Part shown: positions 26,905 through 35,954 of the stretch, piece after piece
Layout of the letters: each line of letters begins with the position of its first letter
Position numbering within the stretch: the first letter of the stretch is position 1
Origin: Armatimonadota bacterium
Lineage (GTDB): Bacteria; Armatimonadota; UBA5829; DTJY01
Direction: 5' to 3'
DNA length: 64,000 bases
NCBI GenBank assembly: GCA_029907255.1
Contig: JARYMF010000016.1
Location: 1-64,000 of the forward strand
The notes under the pieces: generated by a model
The model's database searches: none
Told to the model about the DNA's origin: nothing
What the model saw: the letters and a program-made list of their open reading frames with translations, nothing else
Made by a program: the position numbers and the translations under genes

Positions 26905-27735
26905 CTACTGCACTGATTCTGGGACTTGCTTTGCAGCTGCCAGAATGTCGGATGCTGGGAGAATCATTGGCATTATTGGCATATCGTTCATACTAAACAT
27001 GGAAAACGACGTTTCCCCACCAGCACGCTGCGGAAGAATTCGCATAATAAGTAAGCCAATTACGTTTCCATCGAGCGCGAAGACTGGCCCGCCAAGGTTT
27101 AAGTCTCCCACCGACATACCCGTGATATAGAACGTACGTGGTTTTTCTACAATTGCTTGGATGCGTTCAACGCTAGCGGCAATCGTGCGGTTGGCAATCA
27201 TTCCGAGTCTTGATAGCATTATTGCTTGGTCTAGTAACGCTGGTTTTGCTTGTTTTGAAAGATCCAGTACATTCAGCGGTTTTGTAGGCTTTTGTATCGG
27301 ACGAATAAAAGCAAGGTCTAGATCCTTGTCTCGCAGGGCAATTTTTGCAGGGATTTCTGTGCCATCCGCAAGGCGAATTTTTAAATCAGTGACCTCGCTA
27401 GAAATCTTAAGATTGTATTCGCTGGAGCTCATCATCTTGCTCATCATTTCAGATGGATCTACCGCAGAGAGCGATGCAACTGTGAGACCTGAGGGGTCAA
27501 TTATGACTCCTGTGGCCTCAGCTTTGTTCTCTTCTTTCGATGCCTCCTCGCCTTCCATTGACATCTCGGTCTTGACGACTAATTGCAGAGTAACAATGGC
27601 ATCGCCATATTTAGCGATGATATCCTTTCCTGCTTGGGCGGCTTCATCAGCGGCCAGGATTGCGGGAGAAAACAAACTACATAGTACGCACAAAAGTGAA
27701 ACTCCGACCGCAAATCCAAATCTTTGTGTTTGCAT
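26905..27735 (-). CDS. Exported trypsin-like (HtrA-fold) protein lacking the catalytic triad
   Basis: A 276-residue protein with a signal peptide (SLLCVLCSLFSPAILAAD) and a chymotrypsin-like fold. ATGVIIDPSGLTVASLSAVD matches the HtrA pattern GSGVIIxxxGxxxTNxHV, but the catalytic His is absent. DKDLDLAFIRP keeps the Asp (D140). The nucleophile motif G-N-S-G-G-P reads LNLGGPVFA, with leucine (about residue 214) in place of serine. It should not be proteolytic. There is no PDZ domain, and a Met-rich stretch (FSMFSMNDMPIMPMI) lies near the end. GGAGG precedes the ATG. It follows the active HtrA gene by 16 bases, which suggests a regulatory or adaptor role for that protease. Confidence 0.8.
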   Translation of the reverse strand: MQTQRFGFAVGVSLLCVLCSLFSPAILAADEAAQAGKDIIAKYGDAIVTLQLVVKTEMSMEGEEASKEENKAEATGVIIDPSGLTVASLSAVDPSEMMSKMMSSSEYNLKISSEVTDLKIRLADGTEIPAKIALRDKDLDLAFIRPIQKPTKPLNVLDLSKQAKPALLDQAIMLSRLGMIANRTIAASVERIQAIVEKPRTFYITGMSVGDLNLGGPVFALDGNVIGLLIMRILPQRAGGETSFSMFSMNDMPIMPMILPASDILAAAKQVPESVQ

Positions 27736-27751
27736 TTTATCCTCCTTAATT

Positions 27752-29803
27752 TTATGGTACGCGTGGCCAAGTTGGCCTTATTTCTATGAACATTTCTTGG
27801 ATACCACGCTTAATCTGAAAGACTACCGTTTTCCGTTTTTCGTTTGCTATCTTTGCCATTATTTTCTGGAATTCTTGGACATTTTTCACTTGCTGGTTGT
27901 CAACTGTACAGATAAGGTCGCCAATCAAAAGGTTTCCTAAAGCCGCCCAACCGCCTTCGCTGACCGATTCGACAATAACACCTTCTTGATTCTCAGGCCA
28001 ACCTTCTTCTACCCGATCTAAAAATGCAATGTCGCGAACGATAAAGTCGAAGTTGATATCCTGATATTTTTTCATCTCACGGGGGAGTTTAGGCGAGGCA
28101 GGCAACTCCACCGGGACCTTTATTTCTTCATTATTGCGTAGGACAGTAAGCTCTACCTTGGAACCTATTGGGTACTGTCTAATCATTGTAGATAGTACCT
28201 CTTCGTCCTCGGGTTGTGAAGCAGGCACTTGCTCGCCATCAACTTTGGTTATAATGTCTCCAACATGGAGATCAATTTTTGCATTTGGGTATACTTTGGT
28301 TACCCTGACTCCCATTTTCCCTTCAATGCCTAGCACTTTTGCAAGGTCCCTCGTTAGAACCTGTGTAGACACTGGTAGCCAAGCTTTGCTTAGCTCGAGC
28401 CCAGGGTCTTTTAACTCTCTAATTCCTACTTTTACAACCGTAAGGAACTTTTCGGAAGAGCGCTCGAAGGCAACAAGGGTAGGGGTTGGTTCAGTTTTGT
28501 CTTTTGTTATCTCTTCAGTTAATTTTGCTAAATCGTGGATATTATTTACTGGTTTGCCGCCTACTTCAATAATAACATCGTTTTCCTTTAGGTTTGGTTT
28601 GGCAGTACCAGCTGGTCCGCCCGGACGTACGCTTCTAACAAGCACACCATTACGTGAGTTGCGCTTTAATTCCTTGGCTTTGAGGAAAGTTATATTGCTC
28701 GCACAAATACCCCATTGTTTAAATTCCTGAGGTCGGGCTAACGCAGGTTCTCGCTCTTCAGGTACAATAGACAAAACGATTTGTTTTCCATTACGTAAGA
28801 TTACAGCTTCAACAGGCTTTCCTATCGGAAGCGCTGCCATAATTTGGTTGAATGGTGGGAGCTCCTCTTTGAACCGCACGCTTACGTCGCGCCCGCCGAT
28901 TTTGAGAAGGATGTCGCCGGATTTGATGCCCGCCTTTTCGGCAGGAGAGCCGGAGATGACGCCACTAATTAATACGCCGTTTTTGACTTTGGTTGATTTT
29001 AAGAGTGGCTGAACCCAAACTCCAATCCAGCTGCGAATTATCTTTCCATGTTTTATTATCTGTTCACTTACTTGCTTAGCCAGGTTGCTGGGGATTGCGC
29101 CTCCGAGGCCAATTCGAATTTCATTTATGCCAATAACTTCACCATTCAAATTGACGAGAGGTCCGCCGGAGTTGCCACCGTAGATTTCTGCGTCATGCGC
29201 TATCCACCGCACCATTGACCCAACATCTTCGCCGTCAAGTTTAAAATCCATGCCCCAAGTTTCTGGCATTACAAGTTCAGTATTGCTTACCACACCCATG
29301 GTTACTGATTGAGAGAAGGCTAGGGGACTGCCCATTGCAAAAACGTAATCGCCAACTTTTATTTTAGAAGAGTCGCCGAATTTTGCGGTTGGAAACACTC
29401 GTTTTGTTGGCGGGAGGAGCTTGATAACTGCAATATCAGTCATTGGGTCTGTGCCAACTAACTCGGCATCAATTTCTTCCTTGTTTGCAAGGGTGCAGAT
29501 TATCTGCTTTGCATCACCAGCAACATGATGGTTAGTTATGACGTAGCCCTCTTTAGAGATTATAACGCCGCTGCCAAAACTCTCGCTCTTAGATTCTTTC
29601 CCCTCGTAGTATTCGGCGCTCACCACGTGAATTCGAACTAAAGCAGGCTTGACGGCCATAACAGCCTTTTCCATCGCATCTCGAACAAGCTTGGAAGGCG
29701 CTTCACCTGCTGCTTGAAGTGGGGTGAATGTAGCAAGAAGGGAGATGTTTATTATGACGAGCAGGATATAGTGCCGAATTTTATTGCACGTGGTGCGTAT
29801 CAT
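27752..29803 (-). CDS. HtrA/Deg-type serine protease with multiple PDZ domains
   Basis: A 683-residue exported protease (signal ILLVIINISLLATFTPLQA). The protease domain (~40-255) has a complete triad: H93 in ITNHHVAGD, D123 in DPMTDIAVIKL and S212 in GGNSGGPLVNLNG. Four PDZ-like regions follow, around 258-355, 365-465, 475-575 and 590-683; carboxylate-binding loop-like segments include SWIGVWVQPL, QWGICASNITF and GVRVTKVYP. HtrA proteins normally carry one or two PDZ domains, so this is longer than usual. It would act in the cell envelope in protein quality control. AAGGAGG precedes ATG 29803, and a strong promoter lies at 29851-29879. The triad-less homologue follows in the same operon. Confidence 0.9.
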   Translation of the reverse strand: MIRTTCNKIRHYILLVIINISLLATFTPLQAAGEAPSKLVRDAMEKAVMAVKPALVRIHVVSAEYYEGKESKSESFGSGVIISKEGYVITNHHVAGDAKQIICTLANKEEIDAELVGTDPMTDIAVIKLLPPTKRVFPTAKFGDSSKIKVGDYVFAMGSPLAFSQSVTMGVVSNTELVMPETWGMDFKLDGEDVGSMVRWIAHDAEIYGGNSGGPLVNLNGEVIGINEIRIGLGGAIPSNLAKQVSEQIIKHGKIIRSWIGVWVQPLLKSTKVKNGVLISGVISGSPAEKAGIKSGDILLKIGGRDVSVRFKEELPPFNQIMAALPIGKPVEAVILRNGKQIVLSIVPEEREPALARPQEFKQWGICASNITFLKAKELKRNSRNGVLVRSVRPGGPAGTAKPNLKENDVIIEVGGKPVNNIHDLAKLTEEITKDKTEPTPTLVAFERSSEKFLTVVKVGIRELKDPGLELSKAWLPVSTQVLTRDLAKVLGIEGKMGVRVTKVYPNAKIDLHVGDIITKVDGEQVPASQPEDEEVLSTMIRQYPIGSKVELTVLRNNEEIKVPVELPASPKLPREMKKYQDINFDFIVRDIAFLDRVEEGWPENQEGVIVESVSEGGWAALGNLLIGDLICTVDNQQVKNVQEFQKIMAKIANEKRKTVVFQIKRGIQEMFIEIRPTWPRVP

Positions 29804-29850
29804 TTAACCCTCCTTATCGTATTTGGGGCAGTGATGGGATTATTATTACA

Positions 29851-29879
29851 ATCATAGACTGTTTATTGAGTGAAGTCAA
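29851..29879 (-). promoter_or_regulatory. Sigma-70-type promoter for the HtrA gene pair
   Basis: On the minus strand TTGACT (29874-29879), a 17-base spacer and TATGAT (29851-29856). The predicted start gives a leader of about 40 bases with AAGGAGG before the HtrA ATG. The divergent ABC-transporter gene begins about 80 bases away. Confidence 0.65.
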
Positions 29880-29956
29880 GGCTGTTTTTCTATTTAAGAC
29901 AAGGCTAATGAATCTTCCAGGTCATGCCGATAACTACGATTGGGAGTTGAAGAATC

Positions 29957-30706
29957 GTGGGGGCACCGATAATTGAGGCAAGATGTCTTAACATTAATTA
30001 CTTTGCAGGGCACGGTAAGAAACGTCAAGCGGTAAAAGACTTGTCTTTTGAAGTTCATCGCGGCGAAATAGTTGGTTTTATCGGCCCAAATGGTGCAGGA
30101 AAAACTTCTACAATCAAGGCATTGCTTAATTTAATCCCCGTGACACATGGTGAATGTGTCATAGCAGGTATTCCAAGCTCCAACCCAAAATCAAGATTGA
30201 GCGTTGGGTACATGCCAGAGGTATCTTACTATCCGAAATACTTGAAACTTTACGAATTTCTTCGTATTTGTGCCGCATTGTCGGGGGTTCCTCGAGGAAA
30301 ACGAGAAGAGTGTGTTAAGTTTGCGGCTGAACGAACGGGAATGACCCCTTATTTAAAAACGAAACTTTCGGGTTTTTCGAAGGGCATGCTTCAGCAGGCT
30401 GGCTTTACCCAGGCGCTTCTACATGACCCTGAGATACTTATTTTAGACGAGCCCATGTCGGGCTTGGACCCGATTGCTCGAATGAGAATGCGAATGATGC
30501 TTTCAAGTCTAAGGTCAGAAGGAAAAACAATTTTATTCTCCTCCCATGAGCTTGGGGAGATTGAGATGGTAGCCGATAGGATTTTGCTAATGAATGAAGG
30601 AAGCCTAGTATTTCAAGGACCGATTGCAGAGCTTGTCGGAAATGAGACTAATTTGGAGCAGGCGTTCGTGCGGCTGCTTGGGGAGGAATTACCGTGGGCT
30701 GCCTAG
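29957..30706 (+). CDS. ABC transporter ATP-binding protein
   Basis: A 249-residue ATPase of the ABC-2 (CcmA/DrrA-like) type. The Walker A motif GPNGAGKT is at residues 43-50, the signature LSGFSKGM at 137-144, Walker B LILDEP at 161-166, the D-loop SGLDP directly after, and the H-loop SSHE near 196. GTG 29957 is the start, with GGGAG about 11 bases upstream. It overlaps the permease gene by 13 bases, so the two form an export complex at the inner membrane. The exported substrate is not evident from the sequence. Confidence 0.93.
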   Translation: MGAPIIEARCLNINYFAGHGKKRQAVKDLSFEVHRGEIVGFIGPNGAGKTSTIKALLNLIPVTHGECVIAGIPSSNPKSRLSVGYMPEVSYYPKYLKLYEFLRICAALSGVPRGKREECVKFAAERTGMTPYLKTKLSGFSKGMLQQAGFTQALLHDPEILILDEPMSGLDPIARMRMRMMLSSLRSEGKTILFSSHELGEIEMVADRILLMNEGSLVFQGPIAELVGNETNLEQAFVRLLGEELPWAA

Positions 30707-31461
30707 CAGTTGCATACCTTTCTATTATTGAGACTTTGCGCCGCAAGGAATTTTATGTTGTTCTTGTTTTAATCGTTGGGCTTGCTATTTGGCTTCATCT
30801 AATTAATATTAGTGAGTCGAGCGCTGGCAGGTTCGCAAAGGATGTAATAATGCAAGTCGTATGGCTCGCATCCTTTGCTCTGGCTGTTCCTCTTGCAGCT
30901 CGCCAAATCCCTCAGGATTTAGAAAGCAAAACAGTTTACGTAATACTCGCTAGGCCTTTACCTAGGTGGCAATATGTGCTTGGAAGGACAATTGGAGCGG
31001 CTGGAGCTTCTGGCATTTGCCTGACAGGATTGTTTCTTGTCCTAGCTATCATGCTCTGCGTAAAAGGTGGAGAAGCATTAGTTGATCCAATGCTGTGGCA
31101 GGCGTTTGCACTTCAGCTGGTGGCATTATTCATGTTGTGCTCGCTGGCTGTTTTCTTTTCTTCTTTCTCGACGACTGCAGGTGCGGTAACATTTTCTTTC
31201 ATAATCTTATGCGTCATGCGATATGGCGCAAAATCGCTGTCGGATATGATTCTAGGAGTATCAAGTATATGGCAGCACACAGCATGGTGTTTATATCTTT
31301 TGATGCCGCATTTCGAATTTTTTAATGTAACCCAGCGATTTGTTCATGGGTGGGGACCCCTTCCGTTTTGGATATTTCTTTATATTGCAATTTACGGGAT
31401 AGTCTATGCAATTGGCTTAATAGCTGTATGTTCGCTAATTTTTCGGCGAAGGTGGCTTTAA
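30694..31461 (+). CDS. ABC-2 type transporter permease
   Basis: A 255-residue membrane protein with about six hydrophobic segments (FYVVLVLIVGLAIWL, VVWLASFALAVPLAA, GASGICLTGLFLVLAIMLC, LQLVALFMLCSLAVFF, AVTFSFIILCV and a last helix near the C terminus). After the second helix, RQIPQDLESKTVYVILARPLPR, given here as QDLESKTVYVILARPLPR, is the usual ABC-2 permease loop found in gliding- and NosY-like permeases. It starts at GTG 30694 within the ATPase gene. Its TAA stop shares an A with the ATG of the next gene. It is the membrane subunit of the exporter with the 29957 ATPase. Confidence 0.88.
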   Translation: MGCLAVAYLSIIETLRRKEFYVVLVLIVGLAIWLHLINISESSAGRFAKDVIMQVVWLASFALAVPLAARQIPQDLESKTVYVILARPLPRWQYVLGRTIGAAGASGICLTGLFLVLAIMLCVKGGEALVDPMLWQAFALQLVALFMLCSLAVFFSSFSTTAGAVTFSFIILCVMRYGAKSLSDMILGVSSIWQHTAWCLYLLMPHFEFFNVTQRFVHGWGPLPFWIFLYIAIYGIVYAIGLIAVCSLIFRRRWL

Positions 31462-32153
31462 TGGTGAAGTCCATTGCAGTCGTAATCTCTTTTCTTTTTT
31501 CTGCGGTTCTTCTTGCCGCTATTCTTAATCCCGTAGTTCACTCTGCAAATCCGCAGCCTGAAGATGTTCTAACACAACTACTTGGCGGGGCATCGGGGGT
31601 TGCGGCGCAAGCGGCATATAAGCAGGCTGATGTTTATTTCCATTCCGGTGTACGTAGCAATGAATCACATGAGGAGAATGGAAGTTTGCACCACAAGAAG
31701 GGTAATAAACCAGGAAATTCAAGTCTTCCATTAGTGAGGTATATTAAGTTACTTCAGGAGACCGCCATACCAAGCAGCGAAAGGCATGTCGTTGGTGCAG
31801 ATGAGAAAGAGATTCTTCCCTGGTTCATTGTTGCTGTCCGCCTTAATCCTCAATACATAGAAGCATGGTGTGTTGGCACTTATTGGTTTTATCGCACAAA
31901 GGAATATGACCGTGCAAAGGCTTTCATTAACGAGGGAATTCGGCACAATCCGAAAAACTATAAGCTTTATTTAGAACGCGGAGTGCTCTTCGCGCGCCTT
32001 AAGCAATGGCAGCAAGCTCTCAAAGATCTTGAAAAAGCTGATGTCCTGCGACCCGCAGTTAGTGATGGGTTTGAGTGGCATACAGTTGATACTTATTTAA
32101 GCTATGTTCGTGCAAAAGCCGCTGGCAGACCGAACGTAAAAGATATCTGGTAG
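31461..32153 (+). CDS. Exported or membrane-anchored TPR protein
   Basis: A 230-residue protein with a hydrophobic N terminus (AVVISFLFSAVLLAAILNP) that is either a signal or an anchor. Three TPR-like units lie in the C-terminal half: LNPQYIEAWCVGTYWFYRTK, EYDRAKAFINEGIRHNPKNY and KLYLERGVLFARLKQWQQAL. The ATG at 31461 overlaps the permease stop (TAATG), so it is co-translated with the exporter, probably as an accessory protein. An in-frame start further upstream would run inside the permease gene and is less likely. The middle region contains a charged, low-complexity stretch around HEENGSLHHKKGN. Confidence 0.78.
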   Translation: MVKSIAVVISFLFSAVLLAAILNPVVHSANPQPEDVLTQLLGGASGVAAQAAYKQADVYFHSGVRSNESHEENGSLHHKKGNKPGNSSLPLVRYIKLLQETAIPSSERHVVGADEKEILPWFIVAVRLNPQYIEAWCVGTYWFYRTKEYDRAKAFINEGIRHNPKNYKLYLERGVLFARLKQWQQALKDLEKADVLRPAVSDGFEWHTVDTYLSYVRAKAAGRPNVKDIW

Positions 32154-32236
32154 TTGTTTTCCTTGCAATTGTTCCTCTATACATTACGCCCCTTTTTAAA
32201 CTGTTTTTTCTCTCAAGAGGATTAATGCTTCCAAAG

Positions 32237-32242
32237 TATAAT
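32237..32242 (+). promoter_or_regulatory. Possible -10 element close to a start codon
   Basis: TATAAT lies 14 bases before ATG 32257. No -35 match was found at 17 bases, and no SD sequence is visible before the ATG. If used, the transcript would have a leader of about eight bases. Confidence 0.35.
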
Positions 32243-32256
32243 CTTACCTTGTAGAC

Positions 32257-34230
32257 ATGGAAAAAACATCCCTGGAAAAGCAGTCAGAGGTTGCTCAGCC
32301 TGGTAAGCCCGAGAAGCCCGCATATACCCGCGCATTAAGATTTCGTGCAGTGATTCTTGGGCTGTTGATAATCCCTATCAATAGCTACTGGGTTATCTTA
32401 ATGGAAAAGGTACTGCCTGGGCCGTTTCCAACGAGTATATCCCTTTTTGCTAACGTCATCTTCATATTGCTAATCATTTGGTTGCTAAACCGCTTTGTCC
32501 ACCAATTTGCTCCTAAGGTCGCGCTAACCCAGACCGAGTTGCTCCTGGTTTACACAATGGTTGCTATAGGAAGCGCGCTTGCGGGCCACGATTCCATTCC
32601 TGTGCTCATAATGATGATGGGCCATCCTTACTTCTTTGCCAATGCAAGCAACAGGTGGATGAGCAACTTCGGTGGTTATCTGCCAAAGTTTGCTCTTGTT
32701 GACGACATGGATGCGCTGAAAGGCTACTATAATGGCGCCTCATCGCTTTATAGGTGGAGCAATCTTGAGCCTTGGATATCGCCGGTGCTGATTTGGACAG
32801 GCTTCATCTTCGTGCTACTTTTTGTTTTCATGTGCATCAATACATTGGTTAGAGCGCAATGGCAAGACAGAGAAAAACTGTCGTTCCCGATTGTTTATCT
32901 CCCAATCGAGATGAGCGATGTCGAGGGGAAGCTTTATCGAAATAAGCTGATGTGGGCGGGTTTCATACTAGCCGGAGGAATTGATTTCATCAACGGGCTT
33001 CATTACCTCTATCCCGCAATTCCTGAGATTGTCGTCAAACATACTGATTTGCGGCCATATCTTACTGCAAAACCATGGAGCGCGGTTGGCTGGACTCCAT
33101 ACTCGTTTTATCCATTTGCAATTGGTCTGGGTTTCCTGCTCCCCGTGGACCTTCTTTTCTCGTGTTGGTTCTTCTATATTTTCTGGAAGATGCAGCTAGT
33201 TGTGTCGAACGCCATGGCGTGGGACGTCACTCCTAACTTTCCGTTCATAACCGAACAGTGCTTCGGCGGCTATATGGCTATCGTGGCTTTCCTTCTTTAC
33301 ACGGGGAGACGGCAACTTAGAGAAATTATCATGAAGATTCTTGGGCGGCCTTCTGCTGTTGATTGTAGCAACGAAGCCATTGGCTATCGTGTGGCGGGGA
33401 TTGGAGCGGTTGTGGGGACTTTCATGCTTGTTGGATTCTTTGTTCTGCTAGGTTTGAAGCCTTGGATGGCTTTCGTCGGGATGTTGATTTACCTTGCCTT
33501 GTCGGTTGCCGTGACACGCATTCGTGCCGAACTCGGGCCGCCAGTGCACGACCTCCATTTCTCTGGACCCGACCATATTATTACAAGGGTAGTTGGCACG
33601 GAGAACATTGATGGGCGCTCGCTGACCGCGTTGAGTTATTTCTTCTGGTTCAACCGCGCTTACCGAAGCCACCCGATGCCAGTGTTAATGGAGGGGCTGA
33701 AGGTTGCCGACCCAACCAAATCAAGTCGGCGCTTCTACTTCTGGGCAATGAGCGCGGCGTGCTTTCTTGGAACCTTTTCGGCGTTCTGGGCATTTCTCCA
33801 CCACGCCTATATTAGAGGAACAGCGGCGAAGTTTAATTCCGGCGTATGGTTCAGCACCGAGATGTACACCCGCCTAAACGCCTGGATTAGTTCACCCCAG
33901 CCGCCAAACCTTCTGGCTACCTGGGCAATCGTGATAGGTTTCGCTTTCTGCACGCTATTAAACCTCATTCGCATTCGGTCGGTCGGGTTCCCATTTCATC
34001 CAATCGGCTACGCAATTTCGGGAAGTTGGTCGATGAACCTAGTCTGGCTTCCGTTATTTATTGCTTGGTTGTTAAAGTCGCTGATTCTCCGCTTCGGCGG
34101 CTTAAAAACATATCGGTGGGCAATTCCATTTTTCCTCGGGCTAATACTAGGACAGTGCGTTGTCGGTTCATTCTGGAGCATTTATGGGATTATTTTCAAA
34201 ATACCGACATACAGCTTCTGGGGCGCATAA
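32257..34230 (+). CDS. DUF6785-type polytopic membrane protein
   Basis: A 657-residue protein with roughly a dozen hydrophobic segments. Sequence features such as FRAVILGLLIIPINSYWVI, FPTSISLFANVIFILLIIWL, LTQTELLLVYTMVAIGSA, AQWQDREKLSFPIVYLPIEM, a LGPPVHDLHFSGPDHII loop and HPIGYAISGSWSMNLVWLP match the DUF6784/DUF6785 proteins of Armatimonadota and PVC-type bacteria. They have an oligopeptide-transporter-like layout and are proposed, not shown, to be transporters. The cytoplasmic N terminus is Pro-, Lys- and Glu-rich. No SD sequence is visible. Codon use is richer in G and C than in genes before 32 kb. The next gene is an isomerase-like protein. Confidence 0.75.
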   Translation: MEKTSLEKQSEVAQPGKPEKPAYTRALRFRAVILGLLIIPINSYWVILMEKVLPGPFPTSISLFANVIFILLIIWLLNRFVHQFAPKVALTQTELLLVYTMVAIGSALAGHDSIPVLIMMMGHPYFFANASNRWMSNFGGYLPKFALVDDMDALKGYYNGASSLYRWSNLEPWISPVLIWTGFIFVLLFVFMCINTLVRAQWQDREKLSFPIVYLPIEMSDVEGKLYRNKLMWAGFILAGGIDFINGLHYLYPAIPEIVVKHTDLRPYLTAKPWSAVGWTPYSFYPFAIGLGFLLPVDLLFSCWFFYIFWKMQLVVSNAMAWDVTPNFPFITEQCFGGYMAIVAFLLYTGRRQLREIIMKILGRPSAVDCSNEAIGYRVAGIGAVVGTFMLVGFFVLLGLKPWMAFVGMLIYLALSVAVTRIRAELGPPVHDLHFSGPDHIITRVVGTENIDGRSLTALSYFFWFNRAYRSHPMPVLMEGLKVADPTKSSRRFYFWAMSAACFLGTFSAFWAFLHHAYIRGTAAKFNSGVWFSTEMYTRLNAWISSPQPPNLLATWAIVIGFAFCTLLNLIRIRSVGFPFHPIGYAISGSWSMNLVWLPLFIAWLLKSLILRFGGLKTYRWAIPFFLGLILGQCVVGSFWSIYGIIFKIPTYSFWGA

Positions 34231-34334
34231 CAACAGAAGGAAAAAAGATTCCATACGCCGAAGTAGCGAGTATAAACCAAATTGTTGAGTTTTCTTTCCA
34301 ACTTCAAAGTGCCAAATAGGAGGATTAGTAGGCG

Positions 34335-35774
34335 ATGAAAATCGGATTAATACCCGCTAACAGAGGTTTTTTCAGCGACATCCTTGCCGCCCAAATGCGC
34401 AAAGAAACTATCGCGGCTATGGAAAAGGCTGGCATCGAGGTTGTAGTCCCTAGCGAAGATATGACAAAGCTTGGATGCGTTGAAACCTACGAAGAAGCGT
34501 TGAAGACGGGACGCCTCTTCAGGGAGGAAAATGTCCAAGGCATTATTGTCGCCGCAGTCAATTTTGGCGACGAACAAGCAGTGGCTTTTACTATCAAAAC
34601 AGCGGCGTTGAACGTGCCAATACTGATATTCGGCTGTCAGGAAGAAGAGGTGTTGAAGCCTAGCACGGATAGGAGAGATTCTTTCTGCGGGCTTATTTCG
34701 ATTGGAGAAGCCCTAAGACAGCTGGGTGTGAAGTATACCGTCGCTCGTGTGCCTATTTGCTTCCCAAGAGAAGATTCTTTCCAAGATGAACTCCACCGCT
34801 TCACGGCACTTTGCCGGGTGGTGAATGGTATTAGGAATGCTAGATACGGTCAAATAGGGGCCCGCCCCGATGCATTCTGGACTTGCCGCGTTAGCGAGAA
34901 AGCTCTCCAGCGTCTAGGAGTCACTACAGTTACGCTAGACCTTTCTGAAGCGATTCGTGCCGTCTCGAACATGGACCCCGCCTCTGAGGACGTCAAGAGA
35001 ATTGAAGACGACATACGCGGATACTGCGACACGTCAGAAGCACCCGAAGGCGTCGTCAATAAAATGGCTCGCTTCGAGCTTTTCCTGCGGAAGTTCGTCG
35101 AAGAGAAGGATTTGGATGGATTGGCGATTCAGTGCTGGACGAGTTTTCAGGATAATCTAAGCATGTGTGCATGCGCAACAATGGGCCGCCTTGGGGAGGA
35201 AGGAATCCCTTGTGCTTGCGAATCGGACATACTCGGGACCCTTTCGATGCATGCGCTTCTCCTTGCTTCTGGTAGCCCTGCGGGACTTGCTGATTGGAAT
35301 AACCTTCACAATGAAGACCCTAACTTGGTTAATCTCTGGCATTGCGGAGTCTTCCCCGGAAGTTTTGCAAAAACCCGCCTGAAGCTTGGCATCCAGGAAA
35401 TCATCTCCCACACCATTGGCAAGGATAACTCTTGGGGTGCTGTCGAGTTCGAAGTCAAAGAAGGGCCTGTGACGCTACTTCGCGCAACCCAGGACGCGGA
35501 TGGCAACCACAAGGCAGTGATTGTCCCTGCCAACATCGAAGCAAGCAATGCTAAGACGTTCGGTGCGTATGGGTGGGCAAGAATTAACAACCTAACGAAG
35601 CTTTATCGAGACATCCTCGTGCGCCACTTCCCGCATCACGTCGGGTTTACAAGAGGGAAGGTCGAGGATGTCCTTTGGGAGGCTTTCGGCAACTATCTCG
35701 GCTTCGAAGTATATGCAACTGACCAAGTTGTTCCAGGAATGTGGACGCCCGAGCCGCCGTTCCCGCCAAGATAA
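34335..35774 (+). CDS. L-fucose/L-arabinose isomerase-like protein
   Basis: A 479-residue cytoplasmic protein of the L-fucose isomerase-like superfamily, which converts aldoses to ketoses with a manganese ion. The N-terminal Rossmann-like domains include GIIVAAVNFGDEQAVA and VPILIFGCQEEE. The C-terminal domain carries GLAIQCWTSFQDNL, EEGIPCACESDILGTL (acidic metal-binding region), DWNNLHNEDPNLVNLWHCG (His region) and HHVGFTRGKVEDVLWEA. AGGAGG lies upstream of ATG 34335. Such proteins also occur in sulfosugar and deoxy-sugar catabolism. It follows the putative transporter, so uptake and isomerisation of one sugar is a reasonable inference. Confidence 0.82.
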   Translation: MKIGLIPANRGFFSDILAAQMRKETIAAMEKAGIEVVVPSEDMTKLGCVETYEEALKTGRLFREENVQGIIVAAVNFGDEQAVAFTIKTAALNVPILIFGCQEEEVLKPSTDRRDSFCGLISIGEALRQLGVKYTVARVPICFPREDSFQDELHRFTALCRVVNGIRNARYGQIGARPDAFWTCRVSEKALQRLGVTTVTLDLSEAIRAVSNMDPASEDVKRIEDDIRGYCDTSEAPEGVVNKMARFELFLRKFVEEKDLDGLAIQCWTSFQDNLSMCACATMGRLGEEGIPCACESDILGTLSMHALLLASGSPAGLADWNNLHNEDPNLVNLWHCGVFPGSFAKTRLKLGIQEIISHTIGKDNSWGAVEFEVKEGPVTLLRATQDADGNHKAVIVPANIEASNAKTFGAYGWARINNLTKLYRDILVRHFPHHVGFTRGKVEDVLWEAFGNYLGFEVYATDQVVPGMWTPEPPFPPR

Positions 35775-35954
35775 GCACCGTTGTCGAACAGCGTGCAGTC
35801 GCTCTGCCTAAGCTGTCGCATGCTTTCTAATTAAATTGGCAAAATTAGCTTTCAGGTGCGGGATGATATCCATTTGCAAATTATGCAAATGGTCTTATAA
35901 TGTCGTCTAGCGTTCGCAGATAGAATTGCAAGGGAGTTTGTTGGAAAGCACGCA

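Noticed and set aside
27161..27940. A 259-codon open frame on the plus strand opposite the protease-like gene
   Set aside because: It is antisense to genes with clear family motifs and signal peptides. It has no recognisable domain.
28134..28730. A 198-codon plus-strand frame inside the HtrA gene
   Set aside because: Antisense to the PDZ-coding region with no domain of its own.
34026..34319. A 97-codon frame spanning the end of the membrane-protein gene and the gap after it
   Set aside because: It mostly overlaps the DUF6785-type gene in another frame, without an SD or recognised domain.
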